From a virus: a stretch of 28,669 nt of DNA. This document shows positions 16,676 to 23,218 of this stretch, one piece after another; position 1 is the stretch's first letter; each line of letters begins with the position of its first letter. The DNA is taken from positions 1-28,669 of the IMG/VR virus record IMGVR_UViG_3300008113_000425. The stretch is one strand, 5' to 3'. Below the pieces are notes generated by a model. That model saw only the letters and a list, made by a program, of their open reading frames with translations. It made no database searches and was not told the origin of the DNA. The position numbers were made by a program, and so were the translations under genes.

Positions 16676-16735
16676 ATGTGGATAGGTTAGAGGTAATTGG
16701 CTAACCGAAAAGTGAAGCGTTAACACCTTCCACAT
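16676..16735 (+). ncRNA. Foldable leader, three-way-junction-like, upstream of HNH gene
   Basis: Outer arms ATGTGGA (16676-16682) and TCCACAT (16729-16735) pair perfectly. Inside are a 6-bp hairpin GGTTAG/CTAACC (16685-16690 and 16701-16706) and a weaker GTG/CAC (16712-16714 and 16724-16726). The bases GAAA follow the first hairpin. The whole unit lies 36 bases before the HNH start codon. The fold is read by eye; function could be control of translation or a processing site. Confidence 0.4.
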
Positions 16736-16771
16736 TTCATTTTTAACGCATAAATTTTAACGTAAAAAATA

Positions 16772-17278
16772 ATGGAAGAAATTTGGAAAGCAATACCAGG
16801 TTATGAAGGTATGTATGAAGTATCTAGTTTAGGTAGAGTAAAAAGTCTATCAAGAATAAAGACAAACACAAGGGGTTCTTATATGACTAAAGAAAAAATA
16901 TTAAAAGTTTCTTCTGATGGAAGAGGATATCTTCACGTATGTTTGTCTAATTATAACAAAAAAATTTATAGAATACATCAACTTGTAGCAATGACTTTTT
17001 TAAATCATAAAAGAGATGGTCATAAATTAGTGGTAGACCATATTAACAATATTCAAACAGATAATAGATTAGAAAACTTACAAATTATTACTCAAAGAAA
17101 AAATACCATTAAAAACAAGACAAATAAAACTTCAAAATATGAAGGTGTCGATTGGCATAAAGCATCTAATAAATGGAGGGCTAGAATATATATTAATGGT
17201 AAGTATGAATATTTAGGAATTTTCTCAAATGAAGAACAAGCATATTCCAAATATAAAGAAAGACTTCTTAATAAGTAA
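16772..17278 (+). CDS. HNH homing endonuclease (NUMOD4-HNH-AP2)
   Basis: A 168-residue homing endonuclease with three modules in order. NUMOD4 lies at residues 3-50 (WKAIPGYEGMYEVSSLGRVK). The HNH core at about 69-103 has HQLVAMTFLNH, VVDHINNIQTDNRLENL with the metal-binding His90, and NLQIITQRKN. An AP2-like DNA-binding module at about 121-165 reads SKYEGVDWHKASNKWRARIY...LGIFSNEEQAY. It would cut a specific site to spread itself and the flanking DNA. It is a free-standing gene with its own promoter and foldable leader, separate from the late and early operons. Catalytic residues look complete. Confidence 0.92.
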   Translation: MEEIWKAIPGYEGMYEVSSLGRVKSLSRIKTNTRGSYMTKEKILKVSSDGRGYLHVCLSNYNKKIYRIHQLVAMTFLNHKRDGHKLVVDHINNIQTDNRLENLQIITQRKNTIKNKTNKTSKYEGVDWHKASNKWRARIYINGKYEYLGIFSNEEQAYSKYKERLLNK

Positions 17279-17317
17279 ATCAAATATTAAAATTTCATTA
17301 AAAAATATAACTTTTAT

Positions 17318-17347
17318 TTTGTAGTTAGGTTATTTTGTATATCTTTG
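17318..17347 (+). promoter_or_regulatory. Early promoter
   Basis: TTTG (17318-17321), 18 bases, TATCTTTG (17340-17347), an exact match to the Bacteroidota TTTG/TAnnTTTG pattern. It lies 22 bases before the ATG at 17369 and opens the early gene block. Confidence 0.7.
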
Positions 17348-17368
17348 TGTATATAAAAATTAAATGAT

Positions 17369-17650
17369 ATGCGAAATAAGGAACTATTTGAACTGTATAA
17401 AGAGTACTTTTCAAAGGATATGCTGAATACTCAGGAGTGGACAGCATTAAAGGTTATAGCAATTAAAAGACTAAAAGCAAACCGATTCAAGTTAAAAGAA
17501 ATACAAGAAGCTATTGGTATTTGCTACAAGAACACGCTCAAGCTCAATAACCGAGATGTGAATAAAGAGTTAGATTTATTATTCGACACTCTAATAACTG
17601 AAAAAATTTACCCAATTAAACAAAACAACAAAGTATCATGGACAAAGTAA
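17369..17650 (+). CDS. Early protein, 93 aa, helical
   Basis: The first gene behind the early promoter. A basic helical protein, with KVIAIKRLKANRFKLKEIQE followed by AIGICYKNTLKL, which could be a small helix-turn-helix. It overlaps the next gene by 13 bases. The family is not recognised. Position suggests an early takeover or regulatory role. Confidence 0.55.
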   Translation: MRNKELFELYKEYFSKDMLNTQEWTALKVIAIKRLKANRFKLKEIQEAIGICYKNTLKLNNRDVNKELDLLFDTLITEKIYPIKQNNKVSWTK

Positions 17651-17823
17651 TTTATTTAGGCATTTTAATAGCTTATTTCTTAATCGTAAGAGCTTTATTT
17701 ATTAGAATGGAGTATAGAGCTGAAGAAAGAAGAAAACGAGCTGAGAAAAGAGAAAGAGTACGTAATTTTGAAACTATTAATTATGAAAATTTTAATCCAC
17801 AAACAGGAAGGTACGAAAACTAA
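17638..17823 (+). CDS. Small membrane protein with basic tail
   Basis: A 61-residue protein with one N-terminal transmembrane helix (VIYLGILIAYFLIVRALFI, residues about 4-22) and a very basic cytoplasmic part (EERRKRAEKRERVR). It overlaps both neighbours. The family is not recognised. Confidence 0.55.
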   Translation: MDKVIYLGILIAYFLIVRALFIRMEYRAEERRKRAEKRERVRNFETINYENFNPQTGRYEN

Positions 17824-18112
17824 AAAAAAGTATCATTCAAACCACTTCAAGAACTTGCCAGCAGAAAACCAAAAAAGAATTTACGATTTAATTTCACGTG
17901 GCAAAACTTTGTATCAAATTATAAAGTTAGAAAAGGTTTCAGTATCAAGTTTACACCTATTGTTCGCCGAAGTACAAAAGCCAGTATCACGTGGTAAAAT
18001 TGGTTATAGAGATGAGGCCTATTGGAGTGAGGAAGAAATGATTAACGGATATCAGATTCCAACTTATAACGAGTTAAGTGAAAGTGAAAAATTAATTTAT
18101 AATAGATTATGA
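17783..18112 (+). CDS. Helix-turn-helix-like early protein
   Basis: I start at the ATG at 17783 (109 aa), because the TTG at 17768 lies deep in the upstream gene. Residues 20-70 contain NLPAENQKRIYDLISRGKTL and YQIIKLEKVSVSSLHLLFAE, resembling a helix-turn-helix of the Hin/recombinase-like type. A YWSEEEMINGY segment follows near the C-terminus. It overlaps the next gene by 4 bases (ATGA). It could be a small regulator; this is inferred from the helix pattern only. Confidence 0.5.
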   Translation: MKILIHKQEGTKTKKKYHSNHFKNLPAENQKRIYDLISRGKTLYQIIKLEKVSVSSLHLLFAEVQKPVSRGKIGYRDEAYWSEEEMINGYQIPTYNELSESEKLIYNRL

Positions 18113-18336
18113 TTGAAAGTACAGTATTTATGGTCAAAAATATGTTTAAAGATGTTAAGCAATATTTTGACAAAGAAGATTTAGAACGTTATGAAAACGA
18201 TTTAAAGAACTTAGAGGAACTATTTGAAGAACAAATGAAACAGGCGTACATGCAAGGCTATCAAGACAGGTGGCACGTTGATAGGAGTGATTTAAATCAA
18301 GCGTTTAATGATTATTTTAAAACCTACAAATCATGA
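18109..18336 (+). CDS. Small acidic/helical protein, 75 aa
   Basis: MIESTVFMVKNMFKDVKQYF, then a run of Glu- and Asp-rich helix (DLERYENDLKNLEELFEEQ), then MQGYQDRWHVDRSDL. Coupled by 4-base overlaps at both ends. The family is unknown; it appears cytoplasmic. Confidence 0.5.
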   Translation: MIESTVFMVKNMFKDVKQYFDKEDLERYENDLKNLEELFEEQMKQAYMQGYQDRWHVDRSDLNQAFNDYFKTYKS

Positions 18337-18587
18337 AACAATTAAATATAATGTACCAAATTATCTTATTATCTCAAGTTACTTTGGAAAAATTAGAGGA
18401 CTTAGAAGATAATAACCTTTTCAAAAAGAACAACAAAGAACTATTCGATAAATTTTATGAAGTGATTACAGACCTTGCTGAAAATAGTACGGATAAATTA
18501 AACGACCAACAGATAAAGTCATTCCAATATAATACGGATCGAATGAGAAAATTAGTAGATAAAATAAATATAAAATCAATTTTATGA
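18333..18587 (+). CDS. Small helical protein, 84 aa
   Basis: It begins MKQLNIMYQIILLSQVTLEK and is helical throughout, rich in Asp, Asn and Lys, with no cysteines. Coupled by 4-base overlaps to both neighbours. Not recognised. Confidence 0.5.
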   Translation: MKQLNIMYQIILLSQVTLEKLEDLEDNNLFKKNNKELFDKFYEVITDLAENSTDKLNDQQIKSFQYNTDRMRKLVDKINIKSIL

Positions 18588-19000
18588 AAGTAGGAAATGA
18601 AGTAAAAGCAATTAAACAATATGTTTATGCGGCAGGACACCCTAACGGAGGACGTAATGCTTTAATAGTTGGCGCACGTTATAAAATAACAGATTTCAGC
18701 TGGTCAATGAGTACGTTTGCAATAGTAGATAACTTTGGCAATAAACTTTGGTTTAACACAAATAATGAATATTTCGAAATGCAAAAAAAAGATGCGATTG
18801 TCGAAAGTGTAATAAATAAATATCAACAACGATCTAAACTAGGAATTGGAAAATACGGTACTACCTTAGAAGAAAACAACACCGATAACTTTCTTATACA
18901 TTTACAAGAAGAATTGATGGATGCTTCACTTTACATTGAGAAGTTGTTAAGTCAAATGAGAAATGAAGATAAAGAAGAAATAGGAGGTTATTTAGGATAG
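18584..19000 (+). CDS. Two-domain early protein with MazG-like C-terminal helices
   Basis: The N-terminal 65 residues are a small beta domain (MKVGNEVKAIKQYVYAAGHP...NALIVGARYKITDFSW). The C-terminal part, residues about 75-125, has VINKYQQRSKLGIGKYGTTL then FLIHLQEELMDASLYIEKLL. This 'Rxx.GxxKYGxxL...HLxEELxDAxxYIE' pattern is common in phage nucleotide-metabolism-like proteins related to MazG. It could hydrolyse nucleoside triphosphates, but key acidic positions cannot be fixed by eye. Confidence 0.5.
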   Translation: MKVGNEVKAIKQYVYAAGHPNGGRNALIVGARYKITDFSWSMSTFAIVDNFGNKLWFNTNNEYFEMQKKDAIVESVINKYQQRSKLGIGKYGTTLEENNTDNFLIHLQEELMDASLYIEKLLSQMRNEDKEEIGGYLG

Positions 19001-19002
19001 TT

Positions 19003-19260
19003 ATGAAAAGTAGAAAATGTTTCACGTGTCAGGTAGAAAAACCTTTATCTGACTTCACACCCTCGAAAAGAAAGTACCAAGTTAAAAAGTACCTTAACCA
19101 TATGATCAATTGTGATGAATGTATTTTAGACAATACCAAAAGGCAAAAAGGAACTGTTTGGTTTAATTTCGAAACAAACAAATTCGAGATATTCAACTTT
19201 GAAACAGAAGAAGAAATGCTTTTATTCTTTGATGATAAACTTTCAAAATTTAAGAAATGA
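19003..19260 (+). CDS. Zinc-ribbon-like small protein
   Basis: An 85-residue protein with C-F-T-C near residues 6-9 and C-D-E-C at about 37-40, a CxxC...CxxC pair that could hold one zinc ion. Between them is the FTPSKRKYQVKKY linker. The last 35 residues are acidic and aromatic (WFNFETNKFEIFNFETEEE). Similar small zinc proteins in phages bind nucleic acid, but this one is not identified. The stop overlaps the next ATG by 4 bases. Confidence 0.55.
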   Translation: MKSRKCFTCQVEKPLSDFTPSKRKYQVKKYLNHMINCDECILDNTKRQKGTVWFNFETNKFEIFNFETEEEMLLFFDDKLSKFKK

Positions 19261-19442
19261 GAAAAATAGATAAATCTCCAGTTGGTTTCACTTGCCCTGC
19301 AATTGATGAAGCAATACAGATAATCGAAAACATAGAGATGAGTAATTACGACCGCCTTTTAGTCTTAGATTTACTAGAAGAACTACGAGAGGACAACGCT
19401 AAATTAAGAGAATGTATTAACGAAGTATTAGAAAATAATTAA
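19257..19442 (+). CDS. Small protein, 61 aa
   Basis: MRKIDKSPVGFTCPAIDEAI followed by two amphipathic helices, the second ending REDNAKLRECINEVLENN. The pattern 'SPVGFTCPxIDxxIxxI' is familiar from phage early regions; no function is known to me. It is the last gene of this operon before a new promoter. Confidence 0.5.
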   Translation: MRKIDKSPVGFTCPAIDEAIQIIENIEMSNYDRLLVLDLLEELREDNAKLRECINEVLENN

Positions 19443-19445
19443 AAA

Positions 19446-19477
19446 GTAACCTATATTAGAAATAAGTGTTATATTTG
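19446..19477 (+). promoter_or_regulatory. Early promoter of the shared phage type
   Basis: GTAACCTATATTA (from 19446) and TATATTTG (19470-19477). The same arrangement, with closely similar bases upstream, recurs at 22684-22715 and 23770-23802, which points to one phage-specific promoter class. It drives the lipoprotein genes. Confidence 0.65.
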
Positions 19478-19502
19478 TTCTATAATTAAAAACGAAAAAG
19501 AA

Positions 19503-19760
19503 ATGAAAAAATTAGTATTAGTATTAGGATTAGCAACTTTATTCAGTTGTGATAAAGAAGATAAGGTTTGTGATTGTACTTTAACATGGGAGCAAAAAAT
19601 AGATGAGTATGGTAGTACTTATAACCCAAAAGAAGATGTTAACCTTAAATGGTATTGGAGAACAGTAGAGACATATCCAGATAAAAAAGATTTTTGTGAT
19701 AATGCTATGATACAATATTACAATGATAGTGTAGATAGACAAAGATACGTTTGTAAATAA
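19503..19760 (+). CDS. Lipoprotein 1
   Basis: An 85-residue protein with a lipoprotein signal: basic MKK, a hydrophobic core (LVLVLGLAT) and lipobox LFSC with the lipid-bearing Cys16, followed by DKED. The mature part is about 70 residues, with C-D-C plus further cysteines near the C-terminus, aromatic and acidic. It should sit on the periplasmic face of a membrane. The next gene is a short relative in signal type, so they form a pair. Early-expressed phage lipoproteins are known in other phages to block superinfection; that role here is inference. Confidence 0.65.
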   Translation: MKKLVLVLGLATLFSCDKEDKVCDCTLTWEQKIDEYGSTYNPKEDVNLKWYWRTVETYPDKKDFCDNAMIQYYNDSVDRQRYVCK

Positions 19761-19777
19761 TTTAAAATTTAAAGAAG

Positions 19778-19987
19778 ATGAAAAGAATAATTTTAGCTTT
19801 AGCAGTAGTAACGTTATTCAGTTGCGAAAAGGAAAATCAATCATGTGGTTTAATTATTGATGACAATGTAAAGGATTACTCTATTACAATTAGAAAACCA
19901 AATGGGTCAATTGAAACACACGTTTTGTATCCTGGTGATTGGGTGAACGCTCACGTAGGTAGTGAAATATGTATTCAAAAGTATTAA
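19778..19987 (+). CDS. Lipoprotein 2
   Basis: A 69-residue protein with MKRIILALAVVTLFSCEKE: the same 16-residue signal layout and lipobox (Cys16) as the gene before it. The mature part has two further cysteines and a beta-like SITIRKPNGSIETHVLYPGD. The matching signal peptides with unrelated mature parts suggest duplication followed by fast change, or repeated capture. It lies 17 bases after lipoprotein 1 and is probably in the same transcript. Confidence 0.62.
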   Translation: MKRIILALAVVTLFSCEKENQSCGLIIDDNVKDYSITIRKPNGSIETHVLYPGDWVNAHVGSEICIQKY

Positions 19988-19988
19988 T

Positions 19989-20258
19989 ATGGAAACTTGG
20001 AAACATTTAGAAGGTCAGTATTCAATCTCTAATTTTGGACGAATACGCAACGATGAAAGAGGCACATTTTTAAAGCCATTCCTTAAAGGTAAGCACTCCG
20101 CACGTGTTAGACTAACGTTAGAGAATGCAAGTCGTTTTAAAACAATCTATATAGCAAGTGAGGTAGTAAGAAAGTTTATTACACCAGATTTTAAAAAGGT
20201 TGTAAGGAAAGATAAAAATATTTTTAACAATCACGTGGATAATTTGATTGTATATTAA
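19989..20258 (+). CDS. NUMOD4-like remnant of an HNH endonuclease
   Basis: I start at the ATG at 19989 (89 aa), one base after the lipoprotein 2 stop. METWKHLEGQYSISNFGRIR is a NUMOD4 opening, and the end NNHVDNLIVY resembles the tail of an HNH domain, but the central HNH residues are not there (IYIASEVVRKFITPDF instead). It is probably a degraded or minimal homing-endonuclease derivative that may still bind DNA. Confidence 0.5.
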   Translation: METWKHLEGQYSISNFGRIRNDERGTFLKPFLKGKHSARVRLTLENASRFKTIYIASEVVRKFITPDFKKVVRKDKNIFNNHVDNLIVY

Positions 20259-20277
20259 AATAAAAAGGTTATATTTG
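20248..20277 (+). promoter_or_regulatory. Promoter of the small RNA gene
   Basis: TTG (20248-20250), 19 bases, TATATTTG (20270-20277), an exact -7 consensus. The -33 element lies in the end of the NUMOD4-like gene. No ORF follows for 140 bases; the hairpin RNA does. Confidence 0.65.
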
Positions 20278-20283
20278 TAAAAT

Positions 20284-20374
20284 AGTTCGCTCCTACAATA
20301 TAGAACTTAAAGAAATTTGAAACCCTAATGATGAGTAACGAGGTAGGAGCCGTGAAAATTGTTAGGGTTTTTTT
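20284..20374 (+). ncRNA. Small RNA with kissing-loop or pseudoknot and own terminator
   Basis: A predicted RNA of about 91 bases. Hairpin one is AGTTC/GAACT (20284-20288 and 20303-20307), whose 14-base loop exposes GCTCCTAC (20289-20296). A terminator hairpin AAACCCTAA/TTAGGGTTT (20320-20328 and 20362-20370) holds GTAGGAGC (20343-20350) in its loop. The two 8-base loop segments are perfectly complementary, so the RNA can form a kissing-loop or pseudoknot. Its own promoter lies just upstream, and no plausible ORF is seen. It may act as a trans-acting RNA or as an attenuator for the next gene. Confidence 0.62.
20320..20374 (+). terminator. Terminator of the small RNA gene
   Basis: Perfect 9-bp stem AAACCCTAA/TTAGGGTTT (20320-20328 and 20362-20370) with a long 33-base loop, followed by T to 20374. 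The unusual loop length is because it carries the GTAGGAGC kissing segment. Confidence 0.7.
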
Positions 20375-20417
20375 ATTAAATAAAAGTTACTGGTTATCTT
20401 AAAACCTTTAATAAAAT

Positions 20418-20609
20418 ATGATTAGTTTAAATTTTCATGATGTACAAGACGGTACAATTTTAACAGTTGACTCAATTCCAGAAAATGGAACTATTTTTAT
20501 TCACCTTGATTGTGAAAGTGAAGATAAAAGTTGGGGTATTTATTTAGATAGATCAACTGCTATAAAATTTTCAAAAGAATTACGCAAACAAATTGCTCAA
20601 ATTGATTAG
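20418..20609 (+). CDS. Small protein, 63 aa
   Basis: MISLNFHDVQDGTILTVDSI...IFIHLDCESEDKSWGIYLDR...AIKFSKELRKQIAQ. One small mixed alpha/beta domain ending in an amphipathic helix. It lies 2 bases before the replication initiator-like gene and 43 bases after the small RNA terminator. Not recognised. Confidence 0.5.
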   Translation: MISLNFHDVQDGTILTVDSIPENGTIFIHLDCESEDKSWGIYLDRSTAIKFSKELRKQIAQID

Positions 20610-20611
20610 TT

Positions 20612-21343
20612 ATGGCAGAAGATAAAAAAGGATTTTTACTGTATGCTGATCTAATACATACAATTGAAAAAATGCCAAATGATAAGGCTGGTTTATTATT
20701 TAAACACATATTAAATTATGTAAATGATTTGAATCCTGTTACTGATGATTTGATAGTTGAATTGACTTTTGAGCCTATCAAACAACAGTTAAAACGTGAC
20801 TTATTAAAATACAAAGAAACTAAAATTGATAAAAGCAATGGTGGTAAATTAGGCAATCTTAAAAGGTGGCATAAAGATTTGCACGACAAAGTTGTTAAAA
20901 ATGAGTTAGATATAAATGAAGCGTTAGAAATCGCTAACAATCGCAAAACATCGCATACCGATACTATGCAATCGCAACCGATCGGACAAATCGCTGTTAA
21001 TGTAAATGATAATGTAAATGTAAATGATAAAGTAATAAATAATATTAAAGACCGCAAAACAAGTTTTGCTATTTCTTTAGAGCCTTATTTAGAATTTTAT
21101 AATAGAGAAATGTTAAACAACTTTTATCTGTACTGGACTGAACATGGTGAAAAAGATAAAAAGATGAGGTATGAAAAAGAAAAATCATTTGATATAAAAT
21201 TAAGGTTGCTGAATTGGAGTAAAAGAAGTGAAAGCTTTAAACAAAAAGAATTTAAAAAAGATGTTTTATTTGTAACACCAGAGGGAATAGAAATCACTGA
21301 TAAGTTAGCATTACACGTTTACCAACAAACAGGAAAAGTATGA
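20612..21343 (+). CDS. DUF6291-like replication initiator/loader candidate
   Basis: A 243-residue protein. The N-terminal KKGFLLYADLIHTIEKMPND, AGLLFKHILNYVNDLNPVTD and FEPIKQQLKRDL match DUF6291, a domain often found beside helicase genes in phages. The middle is a low-complexity linker (VNVNDNVNVNDKV). The C-terminal domain (EFYNREMLNNFYLYWTEHGE, RLLNWSKRSE) resembles the DnaD/helicase-loader-like tail of phage initiators. The linker codons carry an iteron-like array with an AT-rich flank (see 20930), as the ori does in lambda O. It overlaps the ATPase gene by 4 bases. Confidence 0.68.
   Translation: MAEDKKGFLLYADLIHTIEKMPNDKAGLLFKHILNYVNDLNPVTDDLIVELTFEPIKQQLKRDLLKYKETKIDKSNGGKLGNLKRWHKDLHDKVVKNELDINEALEIANNRKTSHTDTMQSQPIGQIAVNVNDNVNVNDKVINNIKDRKTSFAISLEPYLEFYNREMLNNFYLYWTEHGEKDKKMRYEKEKSFDIKLRLLNWSKRSESFKQKEFKKDVLFVTPEGIEITDKLALHVYQQTGKV
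20930..21050. other. Candidate replication origin: iteron array plus AT-rich DUE
   Basis: ATCGC occurs at 20930, 20940, 20950, 20971 and 20990, with ATCGG at 20981: starts fall about 10 bases (one helical turn) apart, with one missing step near 20961. Directly after, 20996-21050 is almost entirely A/T with a direct repeat of GTAAATGATAA (21002-21012 and 21020-21030). Iterons followed by an AT-rich unwinding element inside the initiator gene is the layout of lambda ori. The encoded linker is not under obvious structural constraint. Confidence 0.45.
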
Positions 21344-22314
21344 TACTTAAAGACGGACATTCAACACAAACTATTTTAGATTATAAAAATGGTTTGATGC
21401 CTAAAGGACTTGAATTAGGTATTTACTTTGATGAGTTCTTTGTGCATAAGCAAGGACAATTAAATTTTGCTTTAGGACATGATAACGTAGGTAAAACTTA
21501 TTTTATGGAGTGGTATTTTTTAGCACTAGCAACAAATCATAATTTAACTTTCACTTTGTTCATGGATGAAAATCCACCTTATAAAGTGCTCAGAGATATG
21601 CTTAAAATGTATTTAGCAAAACCACTAGAGCAAATGAGTGAATTAGAAATTAAAAGAGGTTTAATTAAATTAGAGCATCATTTTAAGTTTGTAGACAATA
21701 CCAAAAGGTACACACCAGAAGAGCTTTTAAACGTATTTAATGAAACTAATACAGATGTTTATTTAATAGATCCTTTTAACGCTTTAAAATCCTCAATGAC
21801 TTATGCAGGTAATTACGATGTATTAAACGAATTGAAAATGTTTTGTAAACGTACCGGAAAAACTATTTACATAAATGCTCATCCGTCAACTGCTGCAGGT
21901 CGTAAACAATCTGTATATCCAAAAAATCACACATGGGAAGGTCATATAATGTTTCCTTTTAAGGATGATATTGAAGGAGGTAAACCATTTTCAAATAAAG
22001 CAGATGATTTTATAATTATCCATCGTTTTAATGGACATGAAAATTTAAGGTTTACAACATTAGTGGAAGTAAAAAAAATAAAAGATACTGATACAGGTGG
22101 AAGACAAACTCTAAATGAACAGCCTATTATGTTTGATTATAATTATGGTTATGGTTTTAAATGTGGTGGTAAAGACGTTATTAAAAGACCTAAAGACGTG
22201 CAAACAGATGCTTTTATACCAAAAGATGAACCGATAAAACCAGCTAATCTAATGAATATAGGTAGAGAGGTAAACGAATTTAAACCACTAGAAGACAAAG
22301 ATTGTCCTTTTTAA
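21340..22314 (+). CDS. RecA/DnaB-fold ATPase, replicative helicase-like
   Basis: A 324-residue P-loop ATPase. Walker A is GHDNVGKT at residues 46-53. Walker B is the YLID at 141-144 (VYLIDPFNALK). A sensor-like TIYINAHPST lies at 175-184. These are in the order seen in DnaB/RepA-like hexameric helicases and RAD55-like ATPases, but there is no separate primase domain. The C-terminal 40 residues are acidic and end EDKDCPF, resembling a single-stranded-DNA-binding-type tail. It probably unwinds phage DNA together with the DUF6291 partner, to which it is coupled by a 4-base overlap. Confidence 0.75.
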   Translation: MILKDGHSTQTILDYKNGLMPKGLELGIYFDEFFVHKQGQLNFALGHDNVGKTYFMEWYFLALATNHNLTFTLFMDENPPYKVLRDMLKMYLAKPLEQMSELEIKRGLIKLEHHFKFVDNTKRYTPEELLNVFNETNTDVYLIDPFNALKSSMTYAGNYDVLNELKMFCKRTGKTIYINAHPSTAAGRKQSVYPKNHTWEGHIMFPFKDDIEGGKPFSNKADDFIIIHRFNGHENLRFTTLVEVKKIKDTDTGGRQTLNEQPIMFDYNYGYGFKCGGKDVIKRPKDVQTDAFIPKDEPIKPANLMNIGREVNEFKPLEDKDCPF

Positions 22315-22316
22315 TT

Positions 22317-22682
22317 ATGAAAGAACTAGATTTAATATTGAGCCAACAAAGGCTATTGAAAAATATCATTAAGATTCAAAACTCTGTTCAAGATATAGAA
22401 CTAAAGCATAAAGATCGAAAAGATTTAATCGACTCGATGAATGAAAGTATTTACGAACTTACGGATGTTTTAAAAGATTTTAGGAATTTAGAGCAAAACT
22501 TCAAAACAGTTTCTCAGATGAACGATAAGGTTAATGAACGATATTATATACTAAAAAGAGAATATAATTCACTAGAAGCCGCTAAAACGTCAAATATCGA
22601 TAACGAAACTTATATCTTATCTTTGGAAAATGAAAATAGGGAATTGAAAAATAAATTAGATATTTTAATAAAAGAATTATAA
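22317..22682 (+). CDS. Coiled-coil protein next to the helicase
   Basis: A 121-residue protein, helical throughout (KELDLILSQQRLLKNIIKIQ, LENENRELKNKLDILIKEL), very rich in Leu, Asn and Lys. I use the ATG at 22317, after the helicase stop; an upstream start at 22302 would lie inside the helicase gene. It might be a helicase-associated dimerising protein; not identified. Confidence 0.5.
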   Translation: MKELDLILSQQRLLKNIIKIQNSVQDIELKHKDRKDLIDSMNESIYELTDVLKDFRNLEQNFKTVSQMNDKVNERYYILKREYNSLEAAKTSNIDNETYILSLENENRELKNKLDILIKEL

Positions 22683-22683
22683 A

Positions 22684-22715
22684 GTAACTTATATTAAAAA
22701 TAAAAGTTATATTTG
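22684..22715 (+). promoter_or_regulatory. Early promoter of the shared phage type
   Basis: GTAACTTATATTA (from 22684) and TATATTTG (22708-22715), nearly the same 32 bases as at 19446-19477. It drives the gene at 22738. Confidence 0.68.
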
Positions 22716-22737
22716 TAGAAATTTAAAACTAAAAGTT

Positions 22738-23028
22738 ATGATTAATAAAGAGATTAAAGAGAATGTGACTTATTTACTAAGAAACTTTCCAGAAACAAAA
22801 GACTGTGACTTAAAATTAGTCGCTAGGTATTGGGATAAATTTGACGGGTTTTCTACTGCTGTTTACTTTGAAGATATATATTACGGTCATGTCACCCACT
22901 TTGAAAGTATTAGGCGTATTCGACAAAAGTTACAGCAAGACAATGAAGAACTTAGAGGCTTAAGGTATAAGACAAGAAAAAACAAGTTAGAAAAAGAAGT
23001 TCGTGAACAGGTCAAAACTGATTTCTAA
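22738..23028 (+). CDS. Conserved phage early protein, 96 aa
   Basis: MINKEIKENVTYLLRNFPET, then LVARYWDKFDGFSTAVYFED, then FESIRRIRQKLQQDNEELRG and KTRKNKLEKEVREQVK. The last half is a strongly basic helix. A similar 'S..R.RR/K.Q...R...KE..VR' tail occurs in other phage early proteins. The function is not known. It is the first gene behind its promoter and overlaps the next by 26 bases. Confidence 0.5.
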   Translation: MINKEIKENVTYLLRNFPETKDCDLKLVARYWDKFDGFSTAVYFEDIYYGHVTHFESIRRIRQKLQQDNEELRGLRYKTRKNKLEKEVREQVKTDF

Positions 23029-23218
23029 AATACATATTATGTTCGCTAGGTTAGATGAGTTTTACGGTCAACCAAAAAACACTTGTAAAAATGCGATTAA
23101 AAATAATTTTGGAATAAAAAGTATAAAAGATTTAAACCATGAGGAATTAAGTTACCTTGCTAGGTATACGGATAATATTTTACTCGCTAACGGAATTGAT
23201 ATTGATGAACACAAATAG
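23003..23218 (+). CDS. GemA-like (DUF1018) small protein
   Basis: I keep the GTG at 23003: the N-terminal RSKLISKIHIMFARLDEFYG matches the start of Mu GemA/DUF1018-type regulators (K/R-x-LI-x-KIHI-x(3)-LG). An ATG at 23039 would cut this motif. The product is only 71 residues, against about 140-170 for full GemA, so it would be a short form. It overlaps its neighbours by 26 and 14 bases. Confidence 0.45.
   Translation: MNRSKLISKIHIMFARLDEFYGQPKNTCKNAIKNNFGIKSIKDLNHEELSYLARYTDNILLANGIDIDEHK

Noticed and set aside
16676-16735. Hammerhead-like three-way junction with GAAA
   Set aside because: GAAA follows one stem, but CTGANGA is absent before it.
20320-20374. Hammerhead ribozyme (TGATGAG and GTGAAA in the terminator loop)
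   Set aside because: The core CTGATGA is not exact (CTAATGATGAG) and no stem II can be formed between the two motifs; the loop-loop pairing explains the sequence better.
20930-20994. CRISPR-like array
   Set aside because: The repeated unit is 5 bases with 10-base phase, far too short for CRISPR repeats and spacers.
20716-21057. 113-aa minus-strand ORF
   Set aside because: It is a shadow of the DUF6291-like gene, rich in Ser, Leu and Phe, with no promoter and no neighbour on that strand.
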